The notes beneath the pieces were generated by a model. It made no database searches. It saw nothing but the letters and a program-made list of their open reading frames with translations, and was not told the origin of the DNA. A stretch of DNA of 64,000 nt. Origin: Burkholderiales bacterium. GTDB lineage: Bacteria > Pseudomonadota > Gammaproteobacteria > Burkholderiales > SG8-39. This document shows, in pieces, positions 50,840-59,827 of this stretch. The stretch's first letter is position 1. Each line of letters begins with the position of its first letter. Position numbers and translations under genes: made by a program. The stretch covers positions 62,001 to 126,000 of the forward strand of contig JACZJT010000036.1 in assembly GCA_014860445.1 (NCBI GenBank), given 5' to 3'.

Positions 50840-53800
50840 AAACAAGACGCCCTGCCCGCCTACGCGGAGCTGCACTGCCTGTCGAATTTCAGTTTTCTGC
50901 GCGGCGCATCCCATCCGGAGGAACTCGTCGCCCGCGCGCATCAACTCGGCTACAACGCACTCGCCATTACCGACGAATGTTCGTTTGCGGGCGTGGTACG
51001 CGCGCATGGCGCCGCCGCGGAATGCGGCCTGCCGCTGATCATCGGCAGCGAGATCCAACTCGCCGACGGCCCCAAACTGGTGCTGCTCGCCACCGAGCGC
51101 GAAGGCTACGGCAATTTGTCAGAACTCATCACCAAAGGGCGGCGGCGCGGTCTGAAGGGCCGCTACATTCTGGAGACGGCTGACCTTGAACAAGGCCTGC
51201 CCGGCTGCCTGGCCCTGCTCGTGCCAGCAACGGTACCCGATGTTTTGCAGGCCCGCTGGCTTGCCGAGCGCTTCTGCGGGCGCGCCTGGATCGCAGCCGA
51301 GTTGCTGTGCGGCGCAAACGACAAGTCGCGACTCGCCGCGCTGCGCGAACTCGGCCATGCTTGCGGCCTGCCGCTCGTCGCTGCAGGCGACGTGCACATG
51401 CATGTACGCTCGCGGCGCAGGCTGCAGGACACGCTCACCGCCATACGGCTGGTCAAACCGGTTGCGCAGTGCGGGCTGGCGCTGTACCCGAACGCCGAGC
51501 GCCATTTGCGCCTGCGCCTGCGCCTGGCAAGCCTCTATCCGCGCGAACTGCTGGAAGAAACCGTGCGCATCGCCGCGCGCTGTTCCTTTTCGCTGGCCTG
51601 CCTGCGCTACGAATACCCGGAAGAAATCGTGCCACCGGGGGCCACGCCTTCCGGCCATTTGCGTGCACTCACCGAAGCGGGCCTCGCGCGGCGCTTTCCC
51701 GAAGGCGTGCCGGAAAAAGTCCGGGCCCTCATCGAACACGAACTCGCGCTGATCGCAGAACTTGGCTATGAACCCTACTTTCTCACCGTGCACGACATCG
51801 TCCGTTTCGCACGCGAGAGAGACATCCTCTGCCAGGGCCGGGGTTCGGCCGCGAATTCCGCCGTGTGCTATGCGCTGGGCATCACCGAGGTCGACCCGGC
51901 GCGCATGAGCATGCTGTTCGAGCGCTTCGTTTCGCGCGAAAGGAACGAACCACCAGACATCGACGTCGATTTCGAGCACCAGCGGCGCGAAGAAGTGATC
52001 CAGTACATTTACGCCAAGTACGGCCGCGAGCGCGCGGCGCTTGCGGCCACGGTGATCCGCTACCGGCCCAAGAGCGCGATCCGCGACTGCGGCAAGGCCC
52101 TCGGCCTGGAAATCGGCCAGGTCGAACGGCTCGCAAAATCGCTGTCCTGGTGGGACAGGCGCCAGTACCTGCCCGAGCGCCTGCGTGAAGCCGGTTTTGA
52201 TCCGGCCAACCCAACCATGGTCCGCCTGCTCGCGCTGGTGGACGCGCTGATCGGTTTTCCGCGCCACCTGTCGCAGCATGTCGGCGGTTTCGTCATTGCG
52301 CGCGGACTCCTGTCGCGCCTGGTGCCGATCGAGAATGCCGCGATGATCGAGCGCAGCGTGATCCAGTGGGACAAGGACGACCTCGACGCGCTCGGCCTGC
52401 TGAAAGTGGACGTGCTCGCGCTGGGCATGCTCTCGGCGATCAAGCGCGCGCTGGCGCTGATCGGTCAACAGCGGAATTCAGTTTTCAAAATGAGCGACGT
52501 GCCCGCGGAAGACCCCGCCGTCTACGCCATGATCCAGCAGGCCGACACCGTGGGCGTGTTCCAGATCGAATCGCGCGCACAGATGACCATGCTGCCGCGC
52601 TTGAAACCCGAAAATTTCTACGACCTGGTAATCGAGGTCGCGATCATGCGCCCCGGCCCGATCCAGGGCGGCATGGTGCATCCCTATCTGCGCCGCCGGC
52701 AGGGACTGGAGCCGGTAGTCTATCCGAGCGAGGCGGTGAAAGAGGTCTTGGCGCGCACCCTCGGGATACCGATATTCCAGGAGCAGGTGATGCAGCTCGC
52801 CGTGGTCGCAGCCGGCTTCACCCCGGGGGAGGCGGATCGATTGCGTCGCTCGATGGCGGCATGGCGAAAGAAAGGCGACATGGGGCATTTCGAGCAACGC
52901 CTGATCGGCGGCATGCGCGCACGCGGCTATGCACGCGAATTCGCCGAGCGCATTTACCAGCAGATCCTCGGCTTCGGCGAGTACGGTTTTCCAGAATCGC
53001 ATTCGGCGAGCTTCGCCCTGCTGGTCTACGTGTCCGCCTGGTTGAAGCGCCACCATCCCGCCGCCTTCCTCGTCGCGCTGCTCAACAGCCAGCCCATGGG
53101 TTTCTACGCCCCCTCGCAGTTGGTGCAGGACGCGCGCCGCCACGGCGTAGAAGTGCGGCCGGTGGATGTGCTCGCGAGCAACCGGGAATGCACGCTGGAG
53201 CCGTGCACGGACGCAGCGCCCGCCGTGCGCCTGGGGCTCGCCATGGTGAAAGGCCTGCCTGAAGCCGCTGCCATGCGGATCGTGCAGGCGCGCGCACGGG
53301 GTGATTTTGTCTCGGTCGAGGAGCTCATGCGCCGCGCCCAACTCGACCGGCGCGAGCTCAAATGCCTCGCGGCGAGCGGCGCACTGGCACGCATCGCGGG
53401 CCACCGGCGGCTCGCCTACTGGCAGGTCGCAGGCGTGGACACTGCGCAACACCTGCTGTCCGAAGCGGCCATCCATGAAACCGCTCCGCAACTGCGCGCG
53501 CCCAGCGAAGGCGATGGGCTCATCGCCGATTACCGCAGTCTGGGACTCACGCTGGGCCGGCATCCGCTCGCGCTGCTGCGCTCGCGCCTGAAGCGCATGC
53601 GGCTCGCCGCCGCCGAAGACATCCGCGGCCTGCCGCATGGCAGCAGCGTGCGCACCGCAGGCATCGTCATCGGCAGGCAGCGCCCCGAAACCGCTTCGGG
53701 CGTGGTGTTCGTCACGCTGGAGGACGAAACCGGCTGCATCAATGTCATTGTCTGGCGCGACCTGGGCGAGCGCCAGCGACGCGAACTGCTCGGTGCGCAG

Positions 53801-53923
53801 CTGATGGCGGTGTACGGTTCGGTCGAGCGCGAAGGCGAAGTGGTACACGTGATCGCGAGGCGGCTCGCGGATCACAGCGAGCTATTGGGCCGGCTGGGCA
53901 CAAAGTCGCGGGATTTTCATTAG
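50834..53923 (+). CDS. dnaE2: Error-prone DNA polymerase DnaE2
   Basis: C-family polymerase of the SOS mutasome, used with ImuB for translesion synthesis. 1029 residues from ATG 50834, which is inside the right arm of a palindromic repeat; an earlier in-frame start at 50792 lies inside the repeat and lacks family sequence. Begins YAELHCLSNFSFLRGASHPEELV (PHP domain); catalytic region CQGRGSAANSAVCYALGITEVDP and PDIDVDFEHQRREEVI with the active Asp residues; C-terminal OB fold (about 900-1000). Part of imuA-imuB-dnaE2. Confidence 0.96.
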   Translation: MTKQDALPAYAELHCLSNFSFLRGASHPEELVARAHQLGYNALAITDECSFAGVVRAHGAAAECGLPLIIGSEIQLADGPKLVLLATEREGYGNLSELITKGRRRGLKGRYILETADLEQGLPGCLALLVPATVPDVLQARWLAERFCGRAWIAAELLCGANDKSRLAALRELGHACGLPLVAAGDVHMHVRSRRRLQDTLTAIRLVKPVAQCGLALYPNAERHLRLRLRLASLYPRELLEETVRIAARCSFSLACLRYEYPEEIVPPGATPSGHLRALTEAGLARRFPEGVPEKVRALIEHELALIAELGYEPYFLTVHDIVRFARERDILCQGRGSAANSAVCYALGITEVDPARMSMLFERFVSRERNEPPDIDVDFEHQRREEVIQYIYAKYGRERAALAATVIRYRPKSAIRDCGKALGLEIGQVERLAKSLSWWDRRQYLPERLREAGFDPANPTMVRLLALVDALIGFPRHLSQHVGGFVIARGLLSRLVPIENAAMIERSVIQWDKDDLDALGLLKVDVLALGMLSAIKRALALIGQQRNSVFKMSDVPAEDPAVYAMIQQADTVGVFQIESRAQMTMLPRLKPENFYDLVIEVAIMRPGPIQGGMVHPYLRRRQGLEPVVYPSEAVKEVLARTLGIPIFQEQVMQLAVVAAGFTPGEADRLRRSMAAWRKKGDMGHFEQRLIGGMRARGYAREFAERIYQQILGFGEYGFPESHSASFALLVYVSAWLKRHHPAAFLVALLNSQPMGFYAPSQLVQDARRHGVEVRPVDVLASNRECTLEPCTDAAPAVRLGLAMVKGLPEAAAMRIVQARARGDFVSVEELMRRAQLDRRELKCLAASGALARIAGHRRLAYWQVAGVDTAQHLLSEAAIHETAPQLRAPSEGDGLIADYRSLGLTLGRHPLALLRSRLKRMRLAAAEDIRGLPHGSSVRTAGIVIGRQRPETASGVVFVTLEDETGCINVIVWRDLGERQRRELLGAQLMAVYGSVEREGEVVHVIARRLADHSELLGRLGTKSRDFH

Positions 53924-54048
53924 AGCTCGCTTGCGCGGGCAAAGCACTGCCCGGAACTCCGCGCTGCTATTGACTTTCAGCCGGATTGCCACGTGATAAA
54001 AAACATCGCAATGTCAACTTGCCGTCCATCCGGATCGTTGTTTCCTGC

Positions 54049-54618
54049 ATGAAAAACCGCGGCATCACAAAGCAGACCGAAGCGGCGGGACTCGCCGCCT
54101 CCACACAGATCGCCCGGCAGATTCTCATAGTCCGCGGTCATAGGGTCATGATCGACGCCGACCTCGCTGCGCTGTACGGGGTGACGACGAAGCGTTTCAA
54201 CGAGCAGGTAAAACGCAATCTTGCACGCTTTCCCGCCGATTTCGTGTTCCGGTTGAGCGACACGGAGCATGCGGCTTTGAGGTCGCAAATTGCGACCTCA
54301 ATCAGGGGACGCGGTGGCCGCCGCTACTTGCCTTATGTGTTCACCGAGCATGGTGCCATCATGGCCGCGACCATCCTCAACTCGCCTCGAGCGATAGAAA
54401 TGAGCGTGTTCATCGTGCGCGCATTCGTCGAATTGCGCGAGACGCTCGCAACGCACAAGGAACTCGCCAAACGGCTCGATGAACTGGAATCACGTCTGGA
54501 GCGCAAGCTCGCCACCCACGACCAGGCGATCACCGGCATCCTTGAGGTCATACGCCAGCTCATGGATCCGCCCCTTGCCACAAGGAAGCGCCGCATCGGG
54601 TTTGTGCAAGACGACTGA
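54049..54618 (+). CDS. ORF6N-domain DNA-binding protein
   Basis: 189 residues from ATG 54049. The ORF6N domain (related to KilA-N) spans about 20-110: ILIVRGHRVMIDADLAALYGVTTKRFNEQVKRN, then FRLSDTEHA, YLPYVFTEHGAIMAATIL. The C-terminus has a helical stretch (LAKRLDELESRLERKL). Such proteins are common in phages and in bacterial accessory regions; function is not established. The upstream 125 bp hold nothing recognisable. Confidence 0.85.
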   Translation: MKNRGITKQTEAAGLAASTQIARQILIVRGHRVMIDADLAALYGVTTKRFNEQVKRNLARFPADFVFRLSDTEHAALRSQIATSIRGRGGRRYLPYVFTEHGAIMAATILNSPRAIEMSVFIVRAFVELRETLATHKELAKRLDELESRLERKLATHDQAITGILEVIRQLMDPPLATRKRRIGFVQDD

Positions 54619-54646
54619 AAATTCTGGCCTGCCGTGTGGCGCGCCC

Positions 54647-54904
54647 TCAACCGCCGCTCAAGGCCTGCACAATCACCACTTCGTCGCTCTGCCGTAAGGA
54701 CAAGGCCAAATCGCGCGCCTGCGCGCCGTTGACGAAGATGCGGATGTGCCGGCGTATCCGGTCCTGCTCGTCGATGATGCGAAAGCGTATCCCGGGATAG
54801 AGGCGATCAAGTTCGGCCAGCGCCGCGCCCAGCGTGGCCCCTTGAACTTCGACCGAACTGCGCTCGGTGTAGGAGCGCAGTCCGCCGGGTATCAGCACTT
54901 TCAT
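54647..54904 (-). CDS. MoaD/ThiS-family ubiquitin-like protein
   Basis: 85 residues, beta-grasp fold, ending in the LSGG di-glycine typical of sulfur carriers that are adenylated by an E1-like partner. MKVLIPGGLRSYT start and IRIFVNGAQARDLALSLRQSDEVVIVQALSGG end. Neither MoeB/ThiF nor MoaE is nearby; the gene is instead paired with a BNR-repeat protein 15 bp upstream, a pairing I have seen in other bacteria but whose role is unknown. Confidence 0.85.
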   Translation of the reverse strand: MKVLIPGGLRSYTERSSVEVQGATLGAALAELDRLYPGIRFRIIDEQDRIRRHIRIFVNGAQARDLALSLRQSDEVVIVQALSGG

Positions 54905-54919
54905 GTCGACGCAGGCCTG

Positions 54920-56110
54920 CTACGCGAATTCCGCCGTTTCGACCGCGTAGATCTCGGGCAGGTGGCGCGCGATGCAGCTCCAGCGCCGGCCTTCATCGCG
55001 CCCCATCCACAGTTCCCCGCTGGTGGTGCCGAAATACAGCCCAACCGGATCGCGCGCGTCCGCCGTCATCGCCTGGCGCTTCACCGTCCACCACGCCTGC
55101 TTCGCGGGCAGACCGGCATCCAGCCGCCGCCAGGTCTTGCCGCCGTTGCGCGTGCCGTAGACGGCGGGCTTGCCCTCGGGGCTGGTGCGCGGCCAAACCG
55201 TGGTGCCGTCCATCGGGAATACCCAGGCGGTGTTGTCGTCGCGCGGATGCACCACCAGCGGAAAACCAATATCGCCCACGCGCTTGGGCATGCTCTTGCC
55301 GATGCGCACCCACTCGCGCGCGGGCAGATCCATCCGGTAAATGCCGCAATGGTTTTGCTGGTACAGCCTGTCCGGATTGCTCGGGCACAGGCGTACGCAA
55401 TGCGGATCGTGAAAGCTCGGGTCGGCACGATCGAAGCCCTCGACCACGTCCAGCCCCTGCAGGATAGGTCTGAAACTGCGGCCTCCATCCATGGATTCGT
55501 GCACGCCGCCGCCCGACATGGCGAAATACAGGTGCGCTGAATCGCGCGGATCGAAAATGATGGAGTGCAGCTTGGGACCGTCCGGCGTGCCGTCCTGTGC
55601 CGTGCCCATCCATTTGCGGTAGTTCGCGTCGTCGTTGACGGGCGAGAACGGATCCCAGCTGACGCCGCCGTCGCCCGAGCGGAACAGTCCCTGCGGCGAA
55701 GTGCCTGCGTACCAGACGCCCGGTTCGTCGCGATGGCCGGGCGTCAGCCAGAACGTGTGATCGACCGCGCGCCCCGGCTCGCCTGCCGCAGCCTTCGCGA
55801 ATGCAGGTGGCCGTACGGCTTCCTTCCAACTGCGCCCCTTGTCGGTTGAACGAAACACTGTCGGGCCCAGGTGGCCGGTTTTGGCCGCCGCGAGCAGGGT
55901 GCGTCCGTCGCGCGGATCGAGCACCAGATGGCTGACGACATGTCCGAGAAAATGCGGCCCGTCGGCCCGCCAGGTCCTGCGCGCCGCATCGCCGGAGAAC
56001 AACCATGCGCCCTTGCGGGTTGCCGCCAGCAGCACGACATTGCGCGCAGATTTCGCGCGCGGCACAGCCTGCGTCTTGCGACTTGCAGTTTTCGATTTTT
56101 TGCCTGCCAT
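54920..56110 (-). CDS. BNR/sialidase-like beta-propeller protein
   Basis: 396 residues with several BNR (Asp-box) repeats: STDKGRSWKEAV, SGDGGVSWDPF, SMDGGRSFRPI, TRNGGKTWRRL, and ending GRDEGRRWSCIARHLPEIYAVE. The fold is a six- to seven-bladed propeller as in sialidases and YCF48. There is no signal peptide, so it is likely cytoplasmic. Catalytic residues of true sialidases are not evident. It probably works with the adjacent MoaD-like protein. Confidence 0.8.
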   Translation of the reverse strand: MAGKKSKTASRKTQAVPRAKSARNVVLLAATRKGAWLFSGDAARRTWRADGPHFLGHVVSHLVLDPRDGRTLLAAAKTGHLGPTVFRSTDKGRSWKEAVRPPAFAKAAAGEPGRAVDHTFWLTPGHRDEPGVWYAGTSPQGLFRSGDGGVSWDPFSPVNDDANYRKWMGTAQDGTPDGPKLHSIIFDPRDSAHLYFAMSGGGVHESMDGGRSFRPILQGLDVVEGFDRADPSFHDPHCVRLCPSNPDRLYQQNHCGIYRMDLPAREWVRIGKSMPKRVGDIGFPLVVHPRDDNTAWVFPMDGTTVWPRTSPEGKPAVYGTRNGGKTWRRLDAGLPAKQAWWTVKRQAMTADARDPVGLYFGTTSGELWMGRDEGRRWSCIARHLPEIYAVETAEFA

Positions 56111-56121
56111 GGCCCTCTCCT

Positions 56122-56481
56122 TTAGCGCTGTTGCAGACGCGCGGCAACGGTTTCACGAATCGGGCGTATCGGCCGCACTTCGATACAGCCCACGCGTGCC
56201 GGCGGGATCTTTGCGGCGATCTGGATCGCTTCATTCAAGTCCCTGGCTTCGATCATGTAAAAGCCGGCAAGCTGCTCCTTGGTTTCGGCGAATGGGCCGT
56301 CGGTGACGGACAGCTTGCCGTTGCGCATGCGCACTGTTGTGGCCGTTTGCACCGACTGCAGCGCCTCCGAGGCAAGGCAATAGCCGCTTCCGCGGATTTC
56401 GGTGTCGTAGGCCACGCAGTCTTCGTCGGGCAGTTCATCCAATCGCTTTTCATCCAGGTATACCAGGCATAGATATTTCAT
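56122..56481 (-). CDS. YCII/DGPF-domain protein
   Basis: 119 residues, MKYLCLVYLDEKRLDELPDEDC at the N-terminus and the DGPF signature VTDGPFAETKEQLAGFYMIEA. DGPF proteins are typical partners of ECF42 sigma factors. In this locus there are two such proteins and a VOC protein next to the sigma factor gene. Confidence 0.88.
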   Translation of the reverse strand: MKYLCLVYLDEKRLDELPDEDCVAYDTEIRGSGYCLASEALQSVQTATTVRMRNGKLSVTDGPFAETKEQLAGFYMIEARDLNEAIQIAAKIPPARVGCIEVRPIRPIRETVAARLQQR

Positions 56482-56541
56482 ATTTTGCTCCGGATAGTGA
56501 TTGATGAATCTGAATGCCTATTCTTTGCCCGTGGCACGCGC

Positions 56542-57009
56542 TCAGCCGCCCATCTTCTGCATCGCCTGCATCATATCTTCGCGGCTGACGTCGCGCAGAT
56601 GCGTAGCGACCGACCATGAATGGCCGAACGGGTCTTCCAACTTGCCATAGCGATCGCCCCAGAACATATCTGCCACCGGCATGGTGATTTTCGCGCCGGC
56701 GGCGACCGCGCGCGCGACGACGGCGTCGACGTCCGCGACGTACAGATGGATCGTAACCGGCGTTCCCTTGAGCGACTTCGGTCCGAATGCACCCCACTCG
56801 GGCATCTCGTCGACCAGCATCACCGCGGATCCTTCGATACGGATCATGGCATGCATCAGTCTTCCATTCGGGCCGGGCAGCCGGCCCGCTTCGACTGCGT
56901 TGAACGCTTTCTTGTAGAACTCGATTGCCTCCGCCGCGCCGGCGCAGACCAGGTGCGGCGTGACGGTATGCATGTCGTCTGGGATGGGCTTCACTGCTGT
57001 CATGATCAT
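56542..57009 (-). CDS. VOC (glyoxalase/PhnB-like) family protein
   Basis: 155 residues from ATG 57009, or 57003 which has better spacing to AGGAG. PhnB-like VOC pattern: HTVTPHLVCAGAAEAIEFYKKAF, then VTIHLYVADVDAVVARAVAAGA and WGDRYGKLEDPFGHSWSVATH. The family includes metal-dependent isomerases, dioxygenases and resistance proteins. Its substrate cannot be predicted here. Confidence 0.88.
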   Translation of the reverse strand: MIMTAVKPIPDDMHTVTPHLVCAGAAEAIEFYKKAFNAVEAGRLPGPNGRLMHAMIRIEGSAVMLVDEMPEWGAFGPKSLKGTPVTIHLYVADVDAVVARAVAAGAKITMPVADMFWGDRYGKLEDPFGHSWSVATHLRDVSREDMMQAMQKMGG

Positions 57010-57044
57010 GTTCTCCTGTAGTTGACTTCCCGCACCGGTGTGCG

Positions 57045-57461
57045 CTATTTGCCCTTAGCCAGGCCCATTTCGCGAAACCGCTCGATGGCTACGCTGGGTC
57101 CGAAATCCTCAAGTTCAAAAAACTCGCGCACCTCGATTTCGCCCGCCTTGCCATCGTCTGCAGGATTGGGAAAGCGCGAGGTCAATTCGAGCGCTTCTTC
57201 CCGCGACTTCACATTGATGATGGTGTAGCCGGCGATCATTTCCTTGGTCTCGGCAAACGGCCCGTCGACGACCGTGCGCTGGTCGCCGGAATACTTGACG
57301 CGCCAACCCTGCGAACTCGGCTTGAGTCCGGAGGCATCGACCAGCACGCCGGATTTCAGCAGTTCCTCGTGGTATTTTTGCATGGTCGAAAGCAAGGCTT
57401 CATCCGGCATGACGCCGGCCTCCGAGTCCCTGGTCGCCTTAACAATTATCATGAACTTCAT
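57045..57461 (-). CDS. YCII/DGPF-domain protein
   Basis: 138 residues from ATG 57461 (AAGGAG eight bases upstream). Starts MKFMIIVKATRDSEAGVMP and carries VVDGPFAETKEMIAGYTIIN, so it is the second DGPF protein of the locus. The two are related but not recent duplicates. Likely part of the ECF42 regulon beside it. Confidence 0.9.
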   Translation of the reverse strand: MKFMIIVKATRDSEAGVMPDEALLSTMQKYHEELLKSGVLVDASGLKPSSQGWRVKYSGDQRTVVDGPFAETKEMIAGYTIINVKSREEALELTSRFPNPADDGKAGEIEVREFFELEDFGPSVAIERFREMGLAKGK

Positions 57462-57603
57462 TTCACATCTCCTTGTTCTTATACAACATATGTTTAAAAC
57501 GCAACCGACCAATTCAGGCCGATCAACGCGCTGCCCGGCGCCGTGAATCAGCTGTATGCGTCCTCTAGTCGAACGGCAAAGCCCGATTTCGACAAAGCCT
57601 GAA

Positions 57604-58854
57604 TTAATTTTTGAGTTGGGCCAAGCGGCGCTCGAGGAAGCGCCGCTCCGGCCCCTGCCGGGTAAGCGCCAGCGCGCGCTGGTAGGACGCGCGCGCTTCC
57701 GCCGTTTTCTCCAGCCGCCGGCACAGGTCCGCGCGCGCAGCGTGCGCGAGACGGTAGTCCGACAGCTCGCCGCGCTCGAGGATGGCGTCGATCAGGGCCA
57801 ATCCGGCGGCGGGGCCGTCGCGCATCGCTACCGCCACCGCGCGGTTCAGTTCGACCACGGGCGACGGCTCTGCCTGTGCAAGCAGTTCATACAGGCCGAC
57901 GATCTCCGTCCAATCGGTCGCGTTCATGCCTGGCGCATCTGCATGTACCGCTGCGATCGCCGCCTGCAGGCAATACGCGCCGGGCCGGCGCATGGGCAGC
58001 GCGCGTTCGACCAGCGCAATGCCCTCTTCGATATGCCCGCGATTCCAGAGCGCGCGGTCCTGTTCGTCGAGCAGGATCAGATCGCCCGTGGGCGAGCTGC
58101 GCGCCGCGCGCCGCGATTCATGCAGCAGCATCAGCGCAAGCAGGCCCATCGCCTCGGGTTCGGGCAGGAGTTCGACCAGCAGCCGCGCCAGGCGGATCGC
58201 CTCGCCGGAGAGGTCGTGCCGCGTGAGCGTCTCGCCCGACGAAGCGGAATAGCCCTCGTTGAACACCAGGTAGATTACCCGCAGCACGCTTTCGAGCCGC
58301 TGCGGCAGTTCCTCCGGCGCAGGCACCTGATAGGGAATCCCGGCGTCTCGTATCTTCGACTTCGCGCGCACGATGCGCTGCGCCACGGTCGGCGCAGCCG
58401 TTAGAAAAGCGTGCGCAATCTCCTCGGTGCTGAGGCCGCACACCTCGCGCAGCGTGAGCGCCACCTGTGCGTCGGGCGACAGGGCCGGATGGCAGCAGAT
58501 GAACACCAGGCGCAGGCGGTCGTCCTCGATGCCCTCGCTCTCAGGTGCGGCGCTGTCGTCGGCAATGTTTTCTGCGTGTTCGGCGTAATCATCCAGTGCG
58601 TCGAAGCGCGCGCGCCGGCGCAGGCCGTCGATCGCCTTGAAGCGGCCGGCCGATACCAGCCAGGCGCGCGCATTCGCCGGCACGCCGTCGCGCGGCCATT
58701 GTTCCAATGCCGCCCGGAACGCTTCGTGCAGCGCTTCCTCGGCAATGTCGAAATCACCGAGGAGCCGGATCAGCGTGGCGAATACGCGGCGCGACTCGGA
58801 ACGGTAGATGCCGTCCACGATTTCGCGCATGTCCCTGAAACCATCTTCGCTCAT
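57604..58854 (-). CDS. ECF sigma factor, group 42 type
   Basis: 416 residues, much longer than a minimal ECF sigma factor. Sigma-2 region (VFATLIRLLGDFDIAEEALHEAFRAALEQWP) and sigma-4 region (LREVCGLSTEEIAHAFLTAAPTVAQRIVRAKSKIR) occupy residues 20-180; a ~230-residue C-terminal extension with TPR-like helices follows (ending RASYQRALALTRQGPERRFLERRLAQLKN). This architecture and linkage to DGPF proteins is the ECF42 group; the extension is thought to control activity in place of an anti-sigma factor. First gene of the YCII-VOC-YCII cluster by transcript direction. Confidence 0.9.
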   Translation of the reverse strand: MSEDGFRDMREIVDGIYRSESRRVFATLIRLLGDFDIAEEALHEAFRAALEQWPRDGVPANARAWLVSAGRFKAIDGLRRRARFDALDDYAEHAENIADDSAAPESEGIEDDRLRLVFICCHPALSPDAQVALTLREVCGLSTEEIAHAFLTAAPTVAQRIVRAKSKIRDAGIPYQVPAPEELPQRLESVLRVIYLVFNEGYSASSGETLTRHDLSGEAIRLARLLVELLPEPEAMGLLALMLLHESRRAARSSPTGDLILLDEQDRALWNRGHIEEGIALVERALPMRRPGAYCLQAAIAAVHADAPGMNATDWTEIVGLYELLAQAEPSPVVELNRAVAVAMRDGPAAGLALIDAILERGELSDYRLAHAARADLCRRLEKTAEARASYQRALALTRQGPERRFLERRLAQLKN

Positions 58855-58987
58855 CGGCGCCCACCTCCGTGTCGCCCCTGTGTCGCGTTAGTTTAATCGA
58901 GGTGGAAACCTCCGCAGCGCCAACGCGCGACAGGAAAGCCCCTGCCGGGTGTGATAAATTAGCCTGCAAATCAATCGAGGTTTCCGC

Positions 58988-59827
58988 GTGCCCACCTACC
59001 TGCGACCCACCCGCCAGTCCGAGGCCCTCGCCGCACTTGCGCAGGGCAAGTTCACCGTCCTCGCGGGCGGCACCGACTACTATCCCGCTCGCGTCGGAAA
59101 GCCGCTCTCGGACGATATTCTCGACATCAGCGCGATCGAGGCCTTGCGCGGCGTGCGGGAAGAAGCAGATCACTGGCGCATAGGCGCGACCACCACTTGG
59201 AGCGACCTGATCGCGGCCGCGCTGCCGCCACTGTTCGACGGCTTGAAACTCGCTGCGCGCGAAATCGGCGGCGTGCAGATTCAGAACGCGGGCAGCATCG
59301 CCGGCAATCTGTGCAACGCCTCGCCCGCCGCAGACGGCGTGCCGCCCCTGCTCACGCTGGACGCGCGCGTCGAAATCGCCGACGCCAAGGGGAGTTCCAC
59401 TGTGGCGCTCGCTGATTTCATACTCGGCAACCGCAAGACGCTGCTGCGTCAGGACCAGCTGCTCACCGCCATCCTGGTTCCCAAGTCCGCGCATCCGGAG
59501 CGCAGCCACTTCGCAAAGCTGGGCGCGCGCGAATACCTGGTCGTCTCCATCGCCATGGTCGCCGCGACGCTGCAAATCGAAGCCGGACAGGTGCGCGCCG
59601 CGCGCATCGCCGTAGGATCCTGCTCACCCGTGGCGCGACGCCTGCCGCTCGCTGAAGCGGCGCTGGCGGGCAAGCCCTGTACCGGCAGCTTGGGTGAATT
59701 TCTACGTGAAGACCATTTTGCCGCACTCTCACCCATCGACGACGTGCGCGCCAGTGCCGAATACCGGCTGGATGCCGCGCTTACGCTCGCAAAGCGCGTG
59801 CTCAACCAGCTCGGAGCGCAGACATGA
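58988..59827 (+). CDS. FAD-binding subunit of a xanthine dehydrogenase-family enzyme
   Basis: 279 residues from GTG 58988 with GAGG eight bases upstream. FAD motif FTVLAGGTDYYPARVG and GVQIQNAGSIAGNLCNASPAADGVPPL are those of the medium (FAD) subunit of molybdenum hydroxylases. The stop overlaps the next gene (ATGA). Substrate is unknown; hypoxanthine, nicotinate and aromatic-CoA relatives exist. Divergent from the ECF gene across a 133-bp gap with a GAGGT-GGA-AACCTC dyad. Confidence 0.93.
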   Translation: MPTYLRPTRQSEALAALAQGKFTVLAGGTDYYPARVGKPLSDDILDISAIEALRGVREEADHWRIGATTTWSDLIAAALPPLFDGLKLAAREIGGVQIQNAGSIAGNLCNASPAADGVPPLLTLDARVEIADAKGSSTVALADFILGNRKTLLRQDQLLTAILVPKSAHPERSHFAKLGAREYLVVSIAMVAATLQIEAGQVRAARIAVGSCSPVARRLPLAEAALAGKPCTGSLGEFLREDHFAALSPIDDVRASAEYRLDAALTLAKRVLNQLGAQT

